From positions 251,001 through 315,000 of the forward strand of contig NZ_AP027266.1 in assembly GCF_036322625.1 (NCBI RefSeq): DNA of 64,000 nt, written 5' to 3'. The stretch is from Roseicyclus marinus. Lineage in GTDB: Bacteria; Pseudomonadota; Alphaproteobacteria; Rhodobacterales; Rhodobacteraceae. Positions 54,757-63,363 of this stretch are shown here, piece by piece (position 1 is the stretch's first letter; each line of letters opens with the position of its first letter). The position numbers were made by a program, and so were the translations under genes. Below the pieces are notes generated by a model, which was not told where the DNA came from, made no database searches, and saw nothing but the letters and a program-made list of their open reading frames with translations.

Positions 54757-55932
54757 TCAGGCGCTTTCCGCCACGGGGTCCAGGGTGACGCCGCGCAATT
54801 CGATCAGGGCGGGATCGAGCCCCTGCGCACCGGTGACGGTCAGGATGACGTTGCCGTTGAACAGGATATTCGCCCCGGTTCCGTCGGGGAAATCCACGAC
54901 CGTGATCACCGGGTCTGGTGTCAGATCGGGGTCATACATCACCTCGATCACGTCCTGCGCGGGGTCGAAATCGGTGACATGGCCCGCCAGTTCGGCGTTC
55001 TGGATGAAGCTGCCGGATGCGAAACGGTCGGCCCCGTCGCCGCCGGTCGCCAGATCGCCCGCGCCGATGACGATCGTGTCGTCGCCCGCGCCGCCATCGA
55101 GGATATCGCCCTGATCCTCGTCGCGGGGGCCGAAGAGGGAATCGCCCGCCGCAAAGGTGCCGTCGAGCCGGTCGTTGCCCGCCCCGCCCGCAAGCGTATC
55201 GGCCCCGAAACCGCCCTGCAGGTAATCGTCCCCATCCTCGCCCGTCAGGCTGTCGTCGCCGTCATTGCCGAAGAGCAGGTCATCGTCAGCGCCACCCGAG
55301 AGAGTGTCATTGCCCACACCGCCCACAAGGAAATCGGTGCCGGTGCCCCCCTCGATCACATCGTCGCCGTCTTCGCCATAAGCCTCGTCTGCGCCTGCGC
55401 CGCCGAGGATCGTGTCATTGCCCTCGTTGCCGACAAGCATGTCCGTGTCCGTGCCGCCCTCGATCCGGTCATCGCCGGGGCCGCCCGTGATCGCGTCATT
55501 GCCGCCGCCGCCCAGAAGGCTGTCCATCCCCTCGCGTCCGCGCAGGAGATCGTCGCCCGTGCCGCCGTCGAGCAGATCGTCGCCCGCGTAGCCGTCGAGC
55601 GTGTCGTCGCCATCGGTTCCGGTCAGGGTATCGTCGCCCTCCGTCCCTTCGATCAGTTGACCGGGCGTGTCGTCATTGCCGGCGGTGCCAGCGGCGGCAT
55701 CCGGAGCGGGGGCGGTATCATCCTCGCCCGTCGCGTCATCGTCGTCGCCGAAGAGCATGCGCATGAGGTCGGAATTGCCGCTGACGCCCGCGCCATCGGC
55801 GGTTTCGGGGCTGTCGATATCCGGGGCGCCTGTCGGGTCGTCAGAGCCTGTCCCCTCGTCGCCGTCGGTGACCATGCCACTGACCGCGTATCCCATGGCT
55901 ATCAGTATCAGAAGCCCACCAGCCGCCAACAT
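54757..55932 (-). CDS. Membrane-anchored RTX (hemolysin-type) calcium-binding protein
   Basis: 391 residues. The N-terminus MLAAGGLLILIAMGYAVSGM is a membrane segment, followed by an acidic Asp/Thr-rich linker (about 22-94). Then come about 18 unbroken nonapeptide repeats GGxGxDxLx (about 95-256), which bind calcium as a beta roll, and a C-terminal domain with DVIEVMYDPDLTPDPVITVVDF. Most RTX proteins leave by type I secretion through a C-terminal signal; an N-terminal anchor would instead hold this one in the inner membrane facing outwards, or act as a signal. Role unknown. Confidence 0.9.
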   Translation of the reverse strand: MLAAGGLLILIAMGYAVSGMVTDGDEGTGSDDPTGAPDIDSPETADGAGVSGNSDLMRMLFGDDDDATGEDDTAPAPDAAAGTAGNDDTPGQLIEGTEGDDTLTGTDGDDTLDGYAGDDLLDGGTGDDLLRGREGMDSLLGGGGNDAITGGPGDDRIEGGTDTDMLVGNEGNDTILGGAGADEAYGEDGDDVIEGGTGTDFLVGGVGNDTLSGGADDDLLFGNDGDDSLTGEDGDDYLQGGFGADTLAGGAGNDRLDGTFAAGDSLFGPRDEDQGDILDGGAGDDTIVIGAGDLATGGDGADRFASGSFIQNAELAGHVTDFDPAQDVIEVMYDPDLTPDPVITVVDFPDGTGANILFNGNVILTVTGAQGLDPALIELRGVTLDPVAESA

Positions 55933-56340
55933 CGCGCGTCCTCACTCGTCCAGGTTCATCGGGAAGTCCCGCGCTTCTGCGCCGCAGGGATCGCCTTCTG
56001 ACGAACCGAACCCGCCCGAAAACACCGGACAGGCAAGGGGGCAGCCAGGCGATTCGGGTGCCTTGGCCGCGCATAGGATGGGCTTGTCCTGCCACAAAAC
56101 GCGGGGCGATGTGTTAACGCGACCGAAATTCTTGGCCCTTTCGGGCAGAAAATCGCGCGCTCTTGCCGATTTTTGCGGCGGATCGTGGCGGTTCAGGCCC
56201 GGATGCCGCGACCCCCTTTTCAAAAGGTGCCGTGGGGCCTATACGCCCCCATCCGCGCCGTGATGGTGCGGCTACCCTCCATGGGCCCTGCTGGACGACA
56301 TCCCGGCTTGTGCCATCACCCTTTTGAACAGGAGACCCCG
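55933..56340. other. Divergent intergenic region, RTX gene / rpsO
   Basis: About 408 bases. It must contain the promoters of the RTX gene and of rpsO. The rpsO ribosome-binding site AGGAGACCCCG is at 56330-56340. A CCCCCTTTT CAAAAGGTGCCG segment near 56211-56232 has inverted-repeat character (CTTTT/CAAAAGG) and may be part of a leader structure. I see no gene. Confidence 0.4.
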
Positions 56341-56610
56341 ATGTCGATCACGCCCGAAGAAAAGCAGCGTCTGATGACCGAATTCGCGACCAAGCCCGGC
56401 GACACCGGTTCGCCCGAGGTGCAGGTTGCGATCCTGACCAGCCGCATCGCCACGCTGACCGAGCATTTCAAGAGCCACAAGAAGGACAACCACTCGCGTC
56501 GTGGTCTTCTGATGATGGTGGCCCAGCGCCGCAAGCTCCTGGATTACCTCAAGGCCAAGGATGAGGGTCGTTACACCGACCTGATCGGCCGCCTGGGTAT
56601 CCGCCGCTGA
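56341..56610 (+). CDS. rpsO: 30S ribosomal protein S15
   Basis: 89 residues, full-length uS15. [35 protein letters not shown] and [27 protein letters not shown] are the rRNA-binding helices. The usual partner pnp follows, separated by a terminator-like hairpin. Confidence 0.98.
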   Translation: MSITPEEKQRLMTEFATKPGDTGSPEVQVAILTSRIATLTEHFKSHKKDNHSRRGLLMMVAQRRKLLDYLKAKDEGRYTDLIGRLGIRR

Positions 56611-56636
56611 GGCAAAGCCCCCGTGGCACAAGATCG

Positions 56637-56660
56637 CGCCCCGCCTTGGCGGGGCGTTTT
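56637..56660 (+). terminator. Terminator between rpsO and pnp
   Basis: CGCCCCGCC (56637-56645), TT, GGCGGGGCG (56648-56656), then TTTT. A 9-bp GC stem with a short T-run. It should partly separate rpsO from pnp, so pnp probably has its own promoter after it. Confidence 0.85.
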
Positions 56661-56772
56661 CATGTCTGCCCCATGGACAGGCCAGCCCCCGCCGCAGCGC
56701 GCCCTGCGGGAGGATGCCCCTTTCTTTGTGGGCGAAACTGGGCTATGGCGCGCCCATCTGAGACGTGACGCT

Positions 56773-56864
56773 CCGACCCCGGCGTTGTGCGAAGGACAGG
56801 GGTCGGCGGCAATGGGGCCGCCATAGACATGGGAGACCCGGGCAAGGGGCCTGGGAGTGCTCCC
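56773..56864 (+). promoter_or_regulatory. Structured pnp leader
   Basis: Three stems precede pnp: CCGACCCC/GGGGTCGG (56773-56806), an alternative GGCGGC/GCCGCC (56805-56822) that shares two bases with the first, and GGGAG/CTCCC (56853-56864) next to the AGGAAACGATAG ribosome-binding site. In E. coli PNPase represses its own mRNA through a leader stem cut by RNase III; similar control here is an inference. Confidence 0.5.
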
Positions 56865-56880
56865 CGATAGGAAACGATAG

Positions 56881-59019
56881 ATGTTCAATATCACCAAGAA
56901 GTCGATGCAGTGGGGCGAAGAGACGCTCACGCTGGAAACGGGGCGTGTCGCCCGTCAGGCCGATGGCACCGTCATCGCCACGCTGGGCGAAACCAGCGTC
57001 ATGGCGAACGTGACCTTTGCCAAGGAAGCCAAGCCGGGGCAGGATTTCTTTCCGCTCACGGTCCACTACCAGGAAAAATACTATGCCGCAGGCAAGGTGC
57101 CCGGCGGTTTCTTCAAGCGCGAGGCGCGTCCGACCGAAAAGGAAACGCTGACCGCGCGCCTGATCGACCGTCCGATCCGTCCGCTGTTCGTGCCGGGCTT
57201 CAAGAACGAAGTGCTGGTGATGTGCACCGTGCTGTCGCATGACCTGGTCAACGATCCCGATATCGTCGCGATGATCGCGGCCTCGGCCGCGCTGACCTTG
57301 TCGGGCGCGCCCTTCATGGGTCCGATCGCGGGCTGCCGCGTGGGCTTCGAGGATGGCGAATACATCCTGAACCCGACCGTCGACGACATGCAGGACCTGC
57401 GCAACAACCCCGACCAGCGTCTGGACCTTGTCGTCGCAGGCACCAAGTCGGCGGTGATGATGGTCGAGTCGGAAGCCTACGAGCTGACCGAGGACGAGAT
57501 GCTGGGCGCCGTGACCTTTGCGCATGAGCAGATCCAGCCTGTCATCGACCTGATCATCGCGCTGGCCGAAGATGCCGCCAAGGAACCCTTCGACTTCACG
57601 CCCCCGGATTATTCCGAGCTTTACGAGGTGGTGAAAGCGGCGGGCGAGGCGCAGATGCGCGCGGCCTATGCGATCACCGACAAGCAGGAACGCGTCGCCG
57701 CCGTCGCCGCCGCCAAGGAAGCGATCAAGGCCACGCTGACCGAAGAGCAGCTCGCGGATGCGAACCTCGGGTCCGCGCTGAAAAAGCTGGAATCGATGGT
57801 GCTGCGCTCGGACGTGGTCAAGAACGGTCGCCGGATCGACGGGCGCGCGCTCGATGCGGTCCGCGCGATCGACTGCCAGACCTCCGTTCTGCCCCGCACC
57901 CATGGCTCGGCGCTGTTCACGCGCGGCGAGACGCAGGCGCTGGTCGTCACCACGCTGGGCACCGGCGATGACGAGCAGTTCATCGATGCGCTGCATGGCA
58001 CGTTCAAGCAGAACTTCATGCTGCACTACAACTTCCCCCCCTATTCGGTGGGCGAGGTTGGCCGCGTGGGTTCCCCCGGTCGTCGCGAGATCGGCCACGG
58101 CAAGCTGGCATGGCGCGCGCTGCAGGCCGTGCTGCCCGCGCCCACCGACTTCCCCTACACGATCCGGCTTGTGTCCGAGATCACGGAATCGAACGGCTCC
58201 TCCTCCATGGCATCCGTCTGCGGCGGGTCGCTGTCGATGATGGATGCGGGCGTTCCGCTGAAGGCGCCGGTCGCCGGTGTAGCCATGGGTCTCGTGCTGG
58301 AAGATGACGGGTCCTACGGCATCCTGACCGACATCCTGGGCGACGAGGATCACCTCGGCGACATGGATTTCAAGGTCGCGGGCACCGAAAAGGGCATCAC
58401 GTCGCTGCAGATGGACATCAAGGTCGCGGGCATCACGCCCGAGATCATGAAGACCGCGCTGGCACAGGCCAAGGCGGGCCGGATGCACATCCTGGGCGAG
58501 ATGGCCAAGGCGATAACCGCACCGGGCGAATTCTCGATCCACGCCCCGCGCATCGAGACGATGCAGATCCCGACCGACAAGATCCGCGAAGTGATCGGCT
58601 CGGGCGGCAAAGTGATCCGCGAGATCGTCGAGCTGTCGGGTGCCAAGGTCGACATCAACGACGACGGCGTGATCAAGATCGCGAGCCCGAATGCCGACTC
58701 GATCCAGAAGGCTTACGACATGATCTATTCGATCGTGGCCGAGCCCGAGGTGGGCGGCGTCTACAAGGGCAAGGTCGTGAAGATCGTCGATTTCGGCGCC
58801 TTCGTGAACTTCTTCGGCAAGCGTGACGGCCTGGTCCACGTGTCCCAGATCGAGAACCGCCGCCTGAACCATCCGTCGGATGTGCTGAAGGAAGGTCAGG
58901 AAGTCTGGGTCAAGCTTCTGGGCTTCGACGACCGCGGCAAGGTGCGCCTTGCGATGAAGATGGTCGACCAGGAAACCGGCAAGGAGCTGGAAAAGCAGCC
59001 CGAGGACGCGACGGAGTGA
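56881..59019 (+). CDS. pnp: Polyribonucleotide nucleotidyltransferase
   Basis: 712-residue phosphorolytic 3'-5' exoribonuclease and degradosome part. Two RNase PH domains (the second with [23 protein letters not shown]), a KH domain ([23 protein letters not shown]) and a C-terminal S1 domain ([26 protein letters not shown]) are complete. Confidence 0.98.
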   Translation: MFNITKKSMQWGEETLTLETGRVARQADGTVIATLGETSVMANVTFAKEAKPGQDFFPLTVHYQEKYYAAGKVPGGFFKREARPTEKETLTARLIDRPIRPLFVPGFKNEVLVMCTVLSHDLVNDPDIVAMIAASAALTLSGAPFMGPIAGCRVGFEDGEYILNPTVDDMQDLRNNPDQRLDLVVAGTKSAVMMVESEAYELTEDEMLGAVTFAHEQIQPVIDLIIALAEDAAKEPFDFTPPDYSELYEVVKAAGEAQMRAAYAITDKQERVAAVAAAKEAIKATLTEEQLADANLGSALKKLESMVLRSDVVKNGRRIDGRALDAVRAIDCQTSVLPRTHGSALFTRGETQALVVTTLGTGDDEQFIDALHGTFKQNFMLHYNFPPYSVGEVGRVGSPGRREIGHGKLAWRALQAVLPAPTDFPYTIRLVSEITESNGSSSMASVCGGSLSMMDAGVPLKAPVAGVAMGLVLEDDGSYGILTDILGDEDHLGDMDFKVAGTEKGITSLQMDIKVAGITPEIMKTALAQAKAGRMHILGEMAKAITAPGEFSIHAPRIETMQIPTDKIREVIGSGGKVIREIVELSGAKVDINDDGVIKIASPNADSIQKAYDMIYSIVAEPEVGGVYKGKVVKIVDFGAFVNFFGKRDGLVHVSQIENRRLNHPSDVLKEGQEVWVKLLGFDDRGKVRLAMKMVDQETGKELEKQPEDATE

Positions 59020-59049
59020 TCCGTCCCCTCGGACTTGCCAGATGACAGG

Positions 59050-59082
59050 CGGGCGCGTTCGGAAACGGACGCGCCCGTTTTC
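59050..59082 (+). terminator. Rho-independent terminator of pnp
   Basis: CGGGCGCGTTCG, loop GAAA, CGGACGCGCCCG (59050-59077) with one G-T pair, followed by TTTTC. Strong terminator 30 bases after pnp. Confidence 0.93.
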
Positions 59083-59138
59083 GTTGGGGGGCAGGCTGCA
59101 CCGGGGCGGCGGGAGCGAGGCGGGTTGTCCGGGGACCC

Positions 59139-59178
59139 GTGCAAGCTTGCACACTTTTACAAGATATTGATTTCAATA
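59139..59178. repeat. Two perfect palindromes at the start of the AT-rich segment
   Basis: GTGCAAGCTTGCAC (59139-59152) and TATTGATTTCAATA (59165-59178) lie 12 bases apart exactly where GC content drops. The first is a perfect 14-bp palindrome, the second has a TT centre. They could be operators of the orphan gene or remains of an integration event. No integrase or direct-repeat boundary is seen. The remainder of 59179-59381 is AT-rich spacer with no recognised gene. Confidence 0.45.
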
Positions 59179-59381
59179 GGCAAAGTAAGTTTCATTTACC
59201 TTGTGGAAAGGATTTGAGCGTGCCGCGCAGGGGGTCTGCAATGCGGGACGGAGCGGACGTTCGAGCCATCCACTCCTAGCCCCTCGCGCTTGCTGCATAA
59301 CCTAGGCATGTGACGGAATGTGATAGCTATACTGCGTCATTTCTACGAGTTAATTCGCTGGCCGCAGAGAGTAGGTGTGAG

Positions 59382-60317
59382 ATGCCAGACTATCCGTTGG
59401 GCTTGCAGGGAAGGCCGTTTCCATATCACGTAAAAACTACAGCAGACCACTGGTGGCCTAAAGGCTTGCAGCGCCTTTGGGTCGACCAAGACGGATACGT
59501 CTCACTAATCAATCCATATGGTGAAGTAAAATCTGCGAAGCCTCCCCAAAAGGGCTCAAGCAAGACGGGGTTTGCACACAAGCGCGGTGGCCACAAGTTG
59601 CAATTTGGTGTCAGTCCATGGAACCATACCTTTGAGCCCGACTTTGAAAAAATCGACAACGCGGGACCGCCAATCCTCAAACATATCGCCAAACAGCTGG
59701 AAGGCGGGGATGAAGTCCTGTTTGGCCCTTCAGAAGTAGAGCGCACAACAAACACGCTCATCAAACTATGCTTCTCGCTCATGGTGCGGAGTCCAGCATT
59801 CCGGTACCTTTATTCGCGTTCGGGCGAATCGTTCGGGCTCGGATACAACGAAGAAACGGGCAAAGCCAATATTCAGCAATTCTGGAGTTTCGCGAGCCAG
59901 ATTGATCTCAAGAAATGTAACTCTGGCAATCTGTTACTTCTGCATGCGGAGAATTCTGAGTTTTGTTTCGGCGATGGACTATGCGACACGATATTTTCGC
60001 GGCCCGTAAGCTGGCGTCCACAAGGGATGCACTGGGTTGCAGATCTAATTGGCGATGCATTTATACCATTGCTCCCAAACGTCTGCGCATATCTTTACTT
60101 TTTGCGAGGTGGCTTCGGGAGCAAAATTCAATTATTTCCAGTGACTTCTAATATTGTAAAAGAGGTGAATACACTCACTCAAATTTACTCGAAAGAGCAA
60201 CTGTTTTTTCGCGCGGTATGTCCCACATTAACCCCGGAGTATAGGAGGCGTGAACACTTGATGGTCTCGACGGGGCAAATTCCGCTTATTGAGATGCTGC
60301 GCACTCGTGTCAGTTGA
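59382..60317 (+). CDS. Orphan AT-rich gene, possible DUF4238-like protein
   Basis: About 311 residues from ATG 59382 (AGGTGTGAG before it), or 335 from GTG 59310. GC is clearly below that of neighbours and codons ending in A or T are common, so it was probably acquired. The N-terminal part HWWPKGLQRLWVDQDGYV...INPYGEVKS, a Lys/Gly-rich stretch and FEPDFEKIDNAGPPILKHI recall DUF4238 proteins (a HxxPxxLLRxW start, a central glutamate, and an aIL helix). No signal peptide or membrane segment is clear. I cannot assign a function. No mobile-element gene is next to it. Confidence 0.75.
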   Translation: MPDYPLGLQGRPFPYHVKTTADHWWPKGLQRLWVDQDGYVSLINPYGEVKSAKPPQKGSSKTGFAHKRGGHKLQFGVSPWNHTFEPDFEKIDNAGPPILKHIAKQLEGGDEVLFGPSEVERTTNTLIKLCFSLMVRSPAFRYLYSRSGESFGLGYNEETGKANIQQFWSFASQIDLKKCNSGNLLLLHAENSEFCFGDGLCDTIFSRPVSWRPQGMHWVADLIGDAFIPLLPNVCAYLYFLRGGFGSKIQLFPVTSNIVKEVNTLTQIYSKEQLFFRAVCPTLTPEYRRREHLMVSTGQIPLIEMLRTRVS

Positions 60318-60431
60318 ACAAGCGCTGTGGACTGAAACACGCGACTGGGCCTGTGGCATCAAAGACAGGACCGACTGACCGCTATGGGCTCCAAGCAGCC
60401 ATCCATCCCATTGCAAGAACCCCCAAGGAAA

Positions 60432-60465
60432 ACCGCCCCCGGATCGCTCCGGGGGCGGTCTGTTT
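60432..60465. terminator. Bidirectional terminator between the orphan gene and phoX
   Basis: ACCGCCCCCGGA, loop TCGC, TCCGGGGGCGGT (60432-60459), a perfect 12-bp stem. On the forward strand CTGTTTT follows; on the reverse strand TTTTCC follows, so it ends both the orphan gene and the phoX-type gene. Confidence 0.93.
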
Positions 60466-60482
60466 TGCAGTAGTGGTTGGCC

Positions 60483-62408
60483 TTAGCCGACCAGCCCGCC
60501 ATCCGTGCGCTTGACCGCGATTACCGCCGACCGGGCGAGGCTGTCGCCGAAATCGGGCCAGTTGCCGCCGTTGTCGCCGGGGTGCTGGATGCCCACGAAC
60601 ATCGTGCGGCGGTCGGACGACCAGCACAGGCCGGTGACCTCGCAGCCGTTCGGCCCCGTGAGGAAGCGTTCGATCCGGCCCGTGACCGGGTCGCCCGCCA
60701 GCATCTGGTTGTTGCCCATGCCGGCGAAGTCGCCCTCGTTGCTGTCATCGCCGTCGGTCTGGATCCAGATCAGGCCCGTGCTGTCGATCACCATCCCGTC
60801 GGGCGAGTTGAACAGGTTGCCCGCGTTGATGTTGGCCGTGCCGGCATAGGGGCCCTCGGCCACGGTGGGGTTGCCCGCCATGACGTAGAGATCCCAGGTG
60901 AAGCCCTCGGCGGCGTGATCCCCGCCCATGGGCCGCCAGCGCACGATCTGGCCGTAGTTGTTCGTCTCGCGCGGGTTGACCGCGTTGACCGTCATCGGAT
61001 CGCCGCCCGCATTGGTGCGCACGGTGCCCGCATCGGTCAGCGCGCCGCGCCGCGAGTTGTTGGTGAGGCAGCAATAGGCCTCGGCCGCATTGGGATGCAC
61101 TGCGATCCATTCGGGGCGGTCCATCGTCGTCGCGCCCACGCGGCTGGCGGCCATGCGGGTGAAGACGGCGATATGGGCCGCATCCATCCCGGTGGTGGCG
61201 GGCGTCAGCGGAACCCAGCGGCCGGTCATGTCATCCTCGAACACGGCGACGGACAATTCGCCCTCGACCAGCAGGGTCGAGGTGTCGCCACCGGGGACGT
61301 AGACGTCACGGCTGAGCCAGCGGTACATGAACTCGCCCCGCTCGTCGTCGCCCATGTAGACGGCGACGCGGCCATCGGCGGCGATGGCATAGGCGGCGTT
61401 CTCATGCTTGAAGCGGCCAAGGGCCGTGTGCTTGACCGGCGTGCTGTCGGGGTTCGCCGGGTCGATTTCCACGATATAGCCCGCGCGGTGCGGCTCGTTG
61501 GGGTTGGCGGCCACGTCGAAGCGGGCATCCCACTTGTGGTAATCGTAGCCCCAGCCATCGGCCCCGATGCCGTAGCGGCGGAAGCCGTCGCCGACCATGC
61601 CGCCGGGCAGGTCGCCATTGGCGCCGAAGTAGCCGTTGAAGTTTTCCTCGCAGGTCAGGTAGGTGCCCCAGGGCGTCCGGCCCGAGCCGCAGTTGTTGAA
61701 CGTGCCGAGCGAGGCCATGCCGGTCGGATCGGCCTCGGTCTTGAGCAGGTCGTGGCCGGCGGCGGGACCCGAGAAGGTCATCGGCGTGTTGTGGTGGATG
61801 CGGCGGTTGTAGGGGCTGTCGACGACAACGGCCCAGCCATCCGGCCCTTCGGCGATTTCCATGACGCTGACGCCCTGGAAGTTCTGGAGGATGCGCACGT
61901 CATCAAGACCCGTGGGCACGCCATCGGTGGCATGGGGCAGGTTGACCTCGCGGTTGGTGTATTCGCTGTTGATCACGATGATCTCGCGGCCATCGATGTT
62001 GAACAGCTCCATCCCGTCGGTGTTTTCCCCAAAGACGCGATCGGACATCTCGACCGAAACGCCGGTCTGCGGGTTCCAGGCATCCGCGGCATCCGGGAAC
62101 AGCGGATCGCCCCAGCGCACGAGCGTTTTCCAGCTGTAGCCCTCGGGCACGTGCACGGTGTTGTCGGTCTGTGCCGCGATGGGGGTGAAGGGGAAGCGCG
62201 AGGCGGGCTGCGCCATCGCGGTGGTGCCTTTCAGGAGGCCGGTGCCCATGACGGCGGCACCCGACCCGAAGGCGAGAACACCGCCCAGAAAACCACGGCG
62301 CGAAATGGCGCGCTCGACCACGCGGTCGAAATCCTGAACCTCGGGGCGGGGGAAATTCAGCTCGTCCCACTCGTCGGCGGACAGATGCTTGGTGTCGGTA
62401 TCTTTCAT
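60483..62408 (-). CDS. phoX: PhoX-family phosphatase (DUF839)
   Basis: 641 residues. The N-terminal twin-arginine signal SRRGFLGGVLAFGSGAAVMG exports it folded, consistent with a metal cofactor (Ca/Fe in characterised PhoX). The DUF839 core is present: VINSEYTNREVNLPHATDG, GTYLTCEENFNGYFG, YGWEVDP-like GYIVEIDPANPDST, KHTALGRFKHENA, DGRVAVYMGDDERGEF and NSPDGMVIDSTGLIWIQTDGD. The start at 62408 gives AGGGA-9-ATG; an ATG at 62417 is also possible. It should free phosphate from phosphomonoesters in the periplasm. Confidence 0.92.
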   Translation of the reverse strand: MKDTDTKHLSADEWDELNFPRPEVQDFDRVVERAISRRGFLGGVLAFGSGAAVMGTGLLKGTTAMAQPASRFPFTPIAAQTDNTVHVPEGYSWKTLVRWGDPLFPDAADAWNPQTGVSVEMSDRVFGENTDGMELFNIDGREIIVINSEYTNREVNLPHATDGVPTGLDDVRILQNFQGVSVMEIAEGPDGWAVVVDSPYNRRIHHNTPMTFSGPAAGHDLLKTEADPTGMASLGTFNNCGSGRTPWGTYLTCEENFNGYFGANGDLPGGMVGDGFRRYGIGADGWGYDYHKWDARFDVAANPNEPHRAGYIVEIDPANPDSTPVKHTALGRFKHENAAYAIAADGRVAVYMGDDERGEFMYRWLSRDVYVPGGDTSTLLVEGELSVAVFEDDMTGRWVPLTPATTGMDAAHIAVFTRMAASRVGATTMDRPEWIAVHPNAAEAYCCLTNNSRRGALTDAGTVRTNAGGDPMTVNAVNPRETNNYGQIVRWRPMGGDHAAEGFTWDLYVMAGNPTVAEGPYAGTANINAGNLFNSPDGMVIDSTGLIWIQTDGDDSNEGDFAGMGNNQMLAGDPVTGRIERFLTGPNGCEVTGLCWSSDRRTMFVGIQHPGDNGGNWPDFGDSLARSAVIAVKRTDGGLVG

Positions 62409-62559
62409 GAGATGCATTCCCTGGCTTTGACTGGCAAGTCGTGGCTTGCAGGCCGGGATTAGGCATGGCTGCGTAACGGTTTTGTGGCGGCGCGCGGCCT
62501 GTCCACAGGGATTGTCAAAACCTATCGGCCGGTGGGTGGGAAAGCTGTCAGAGTGAGGG

Positions 62560-62577
62560 ATGACCTATTCGTGACGG
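62560..62577 (-). promoter_or_regulatory. Possible Pho box CCGTCACGAATAGGTCAT
   Basis: Read on the reverse strand it is two GTCA cores 11 bp apart in a 7-4-7 layout like CTGTCAT-N4-CTGTCAC. It is about 150 bases before the phoX-type start in the intergenic space shared with the L,D-transpeptidase gene. Only one full pair is seen, and the second half-site is imperfect. Confidence 0.35.
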
Positions 62578-62667
62578 GCTTCCCACTTGTCCACAGGGGC
62601 GGAAGCGGCCAGTAATACCTTGGCTTTACGGGCCGATTCTGTCTGTCGGATCAAAGGAGGTGGGGTG

Positions 62668-63294
62668 ATGCTCACGCGCCGTCATTTCATCATCACAAGC
62701 ACCGCGATGTTTTCGGGTGCCATTGCGGGCCCTGCGCTGGCGCAGGATTCCGTGGGCTTCGACGCGACGGTCACGCGGCCCGATCCCGATCCGAATGCCA
62801 ACAATCCATGGGGTCTGCACCCGCGTTTCATGCCCACGCGCGTGCAGCACCGGGCCGGATTGCAGCCCGGCGATATCCATGTCGATGCGGTGGCGCGCTA
62901 CCTGTATCACATCGGGACGGATGGCACGGCCATGCGCTACGGCGTGGCCATCGGGCGGCCGGGTCTCTACCAGCCGGGAACGTTCCGCATCGGGCGCAAG
63001 CAGGAATGGCCGTCCTGGACACCGACGGCGAACATGATCGCGCGTGAACCCCATGTCTACAGCCAGTTCGCGGGCGGTGTTCCGGGTGGCCCCGAGAACC
63101 CGCTGGGAGCGCGCGCCTTTTACCTCTACGAGGGCAACCGCGACACCTATCTGCGCATCCACGGCACGCCGCAGCCCTGGTCGATCGGCACCTCGGCCTC
63201 GTCGGGCTGCGTGCGGATGGTGAACGCGCATGTGATCGAGCTTTACGAGAACGTCGAGATCGGTTCGACGGCCTATCTCTATCCGCAGGCCTGA
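62668..63294 (+). CDS. L,D-transpeptidase (YkuD) with Tat-like signal
   Basis: 208 residues. The start at 62668 is set by AAAGGAGGTGGGGTG. The N-terminus MLTRRHFIITSTAMFSGAIAGPALAQ has an RR pair before a hydrophobic core, so Tat or Sec export. The YkuD site is His165 (RIHGTP) and Cys181 (SSGCVRM) with the gap normal for the family. It would cross-link peptidoglycan or attach proteins to it. Divergent from phoX. Confidence 0.93.
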   Translation: MLTRRHFIITSTAMFSGAIAGPALAQDSVGFDATVTRPDPDPNANNPWGLHPRFMPTRVQHRAGLQPGDIHVDAVARYLYHIGTDGTAMRYGVAIGRPGLYQPGTFRIGRKQEWPSWTPTANMIAREPHVYSQFAGGVPGGPENPLGARAFYLYEGNRDTYLRIHGTPQPWSIGTSASSGCVRMVNAHVIELYENVEIGSTAYLYPQA

Positions 63295-63315
63295 CGAAAC
63301 CCGTCGCGCCCATGA

Positions 63316-63347
63316 AAAAGGCCCCCGTTTTCGGGGGCCTTTTCCTG
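63316..63347. terminator. Bidirectional terminator
   Basis: AAAAGGCCCCCG, loop TTTT, CGGGGGCCTTTT (63316-63343): a perfect 12-bp stem with A-run before and T-run after, serving both the L,D-transpeptidase and the convergent peroxiredoxin. Confidence 0.94.
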
Positions 63348-63363
63348 TTCGGGGCGGCCGGGG

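Noticed and set aside
60477-62462. 661-codon forward frame opposite phoX.
   Set aside because: Antisense shadow of the PhoX-type gene; its low-complexity Gly/Ala/Val/His composition is typical of such shadows.
62499-62592. TTGTCCACA and CTGTCCACA as DnaA boxes of a replication origin.
   Set aside because: Only two imperfect boxes, no AT-rich unwinding region, and no dnaA, parAB or hemE nearby.
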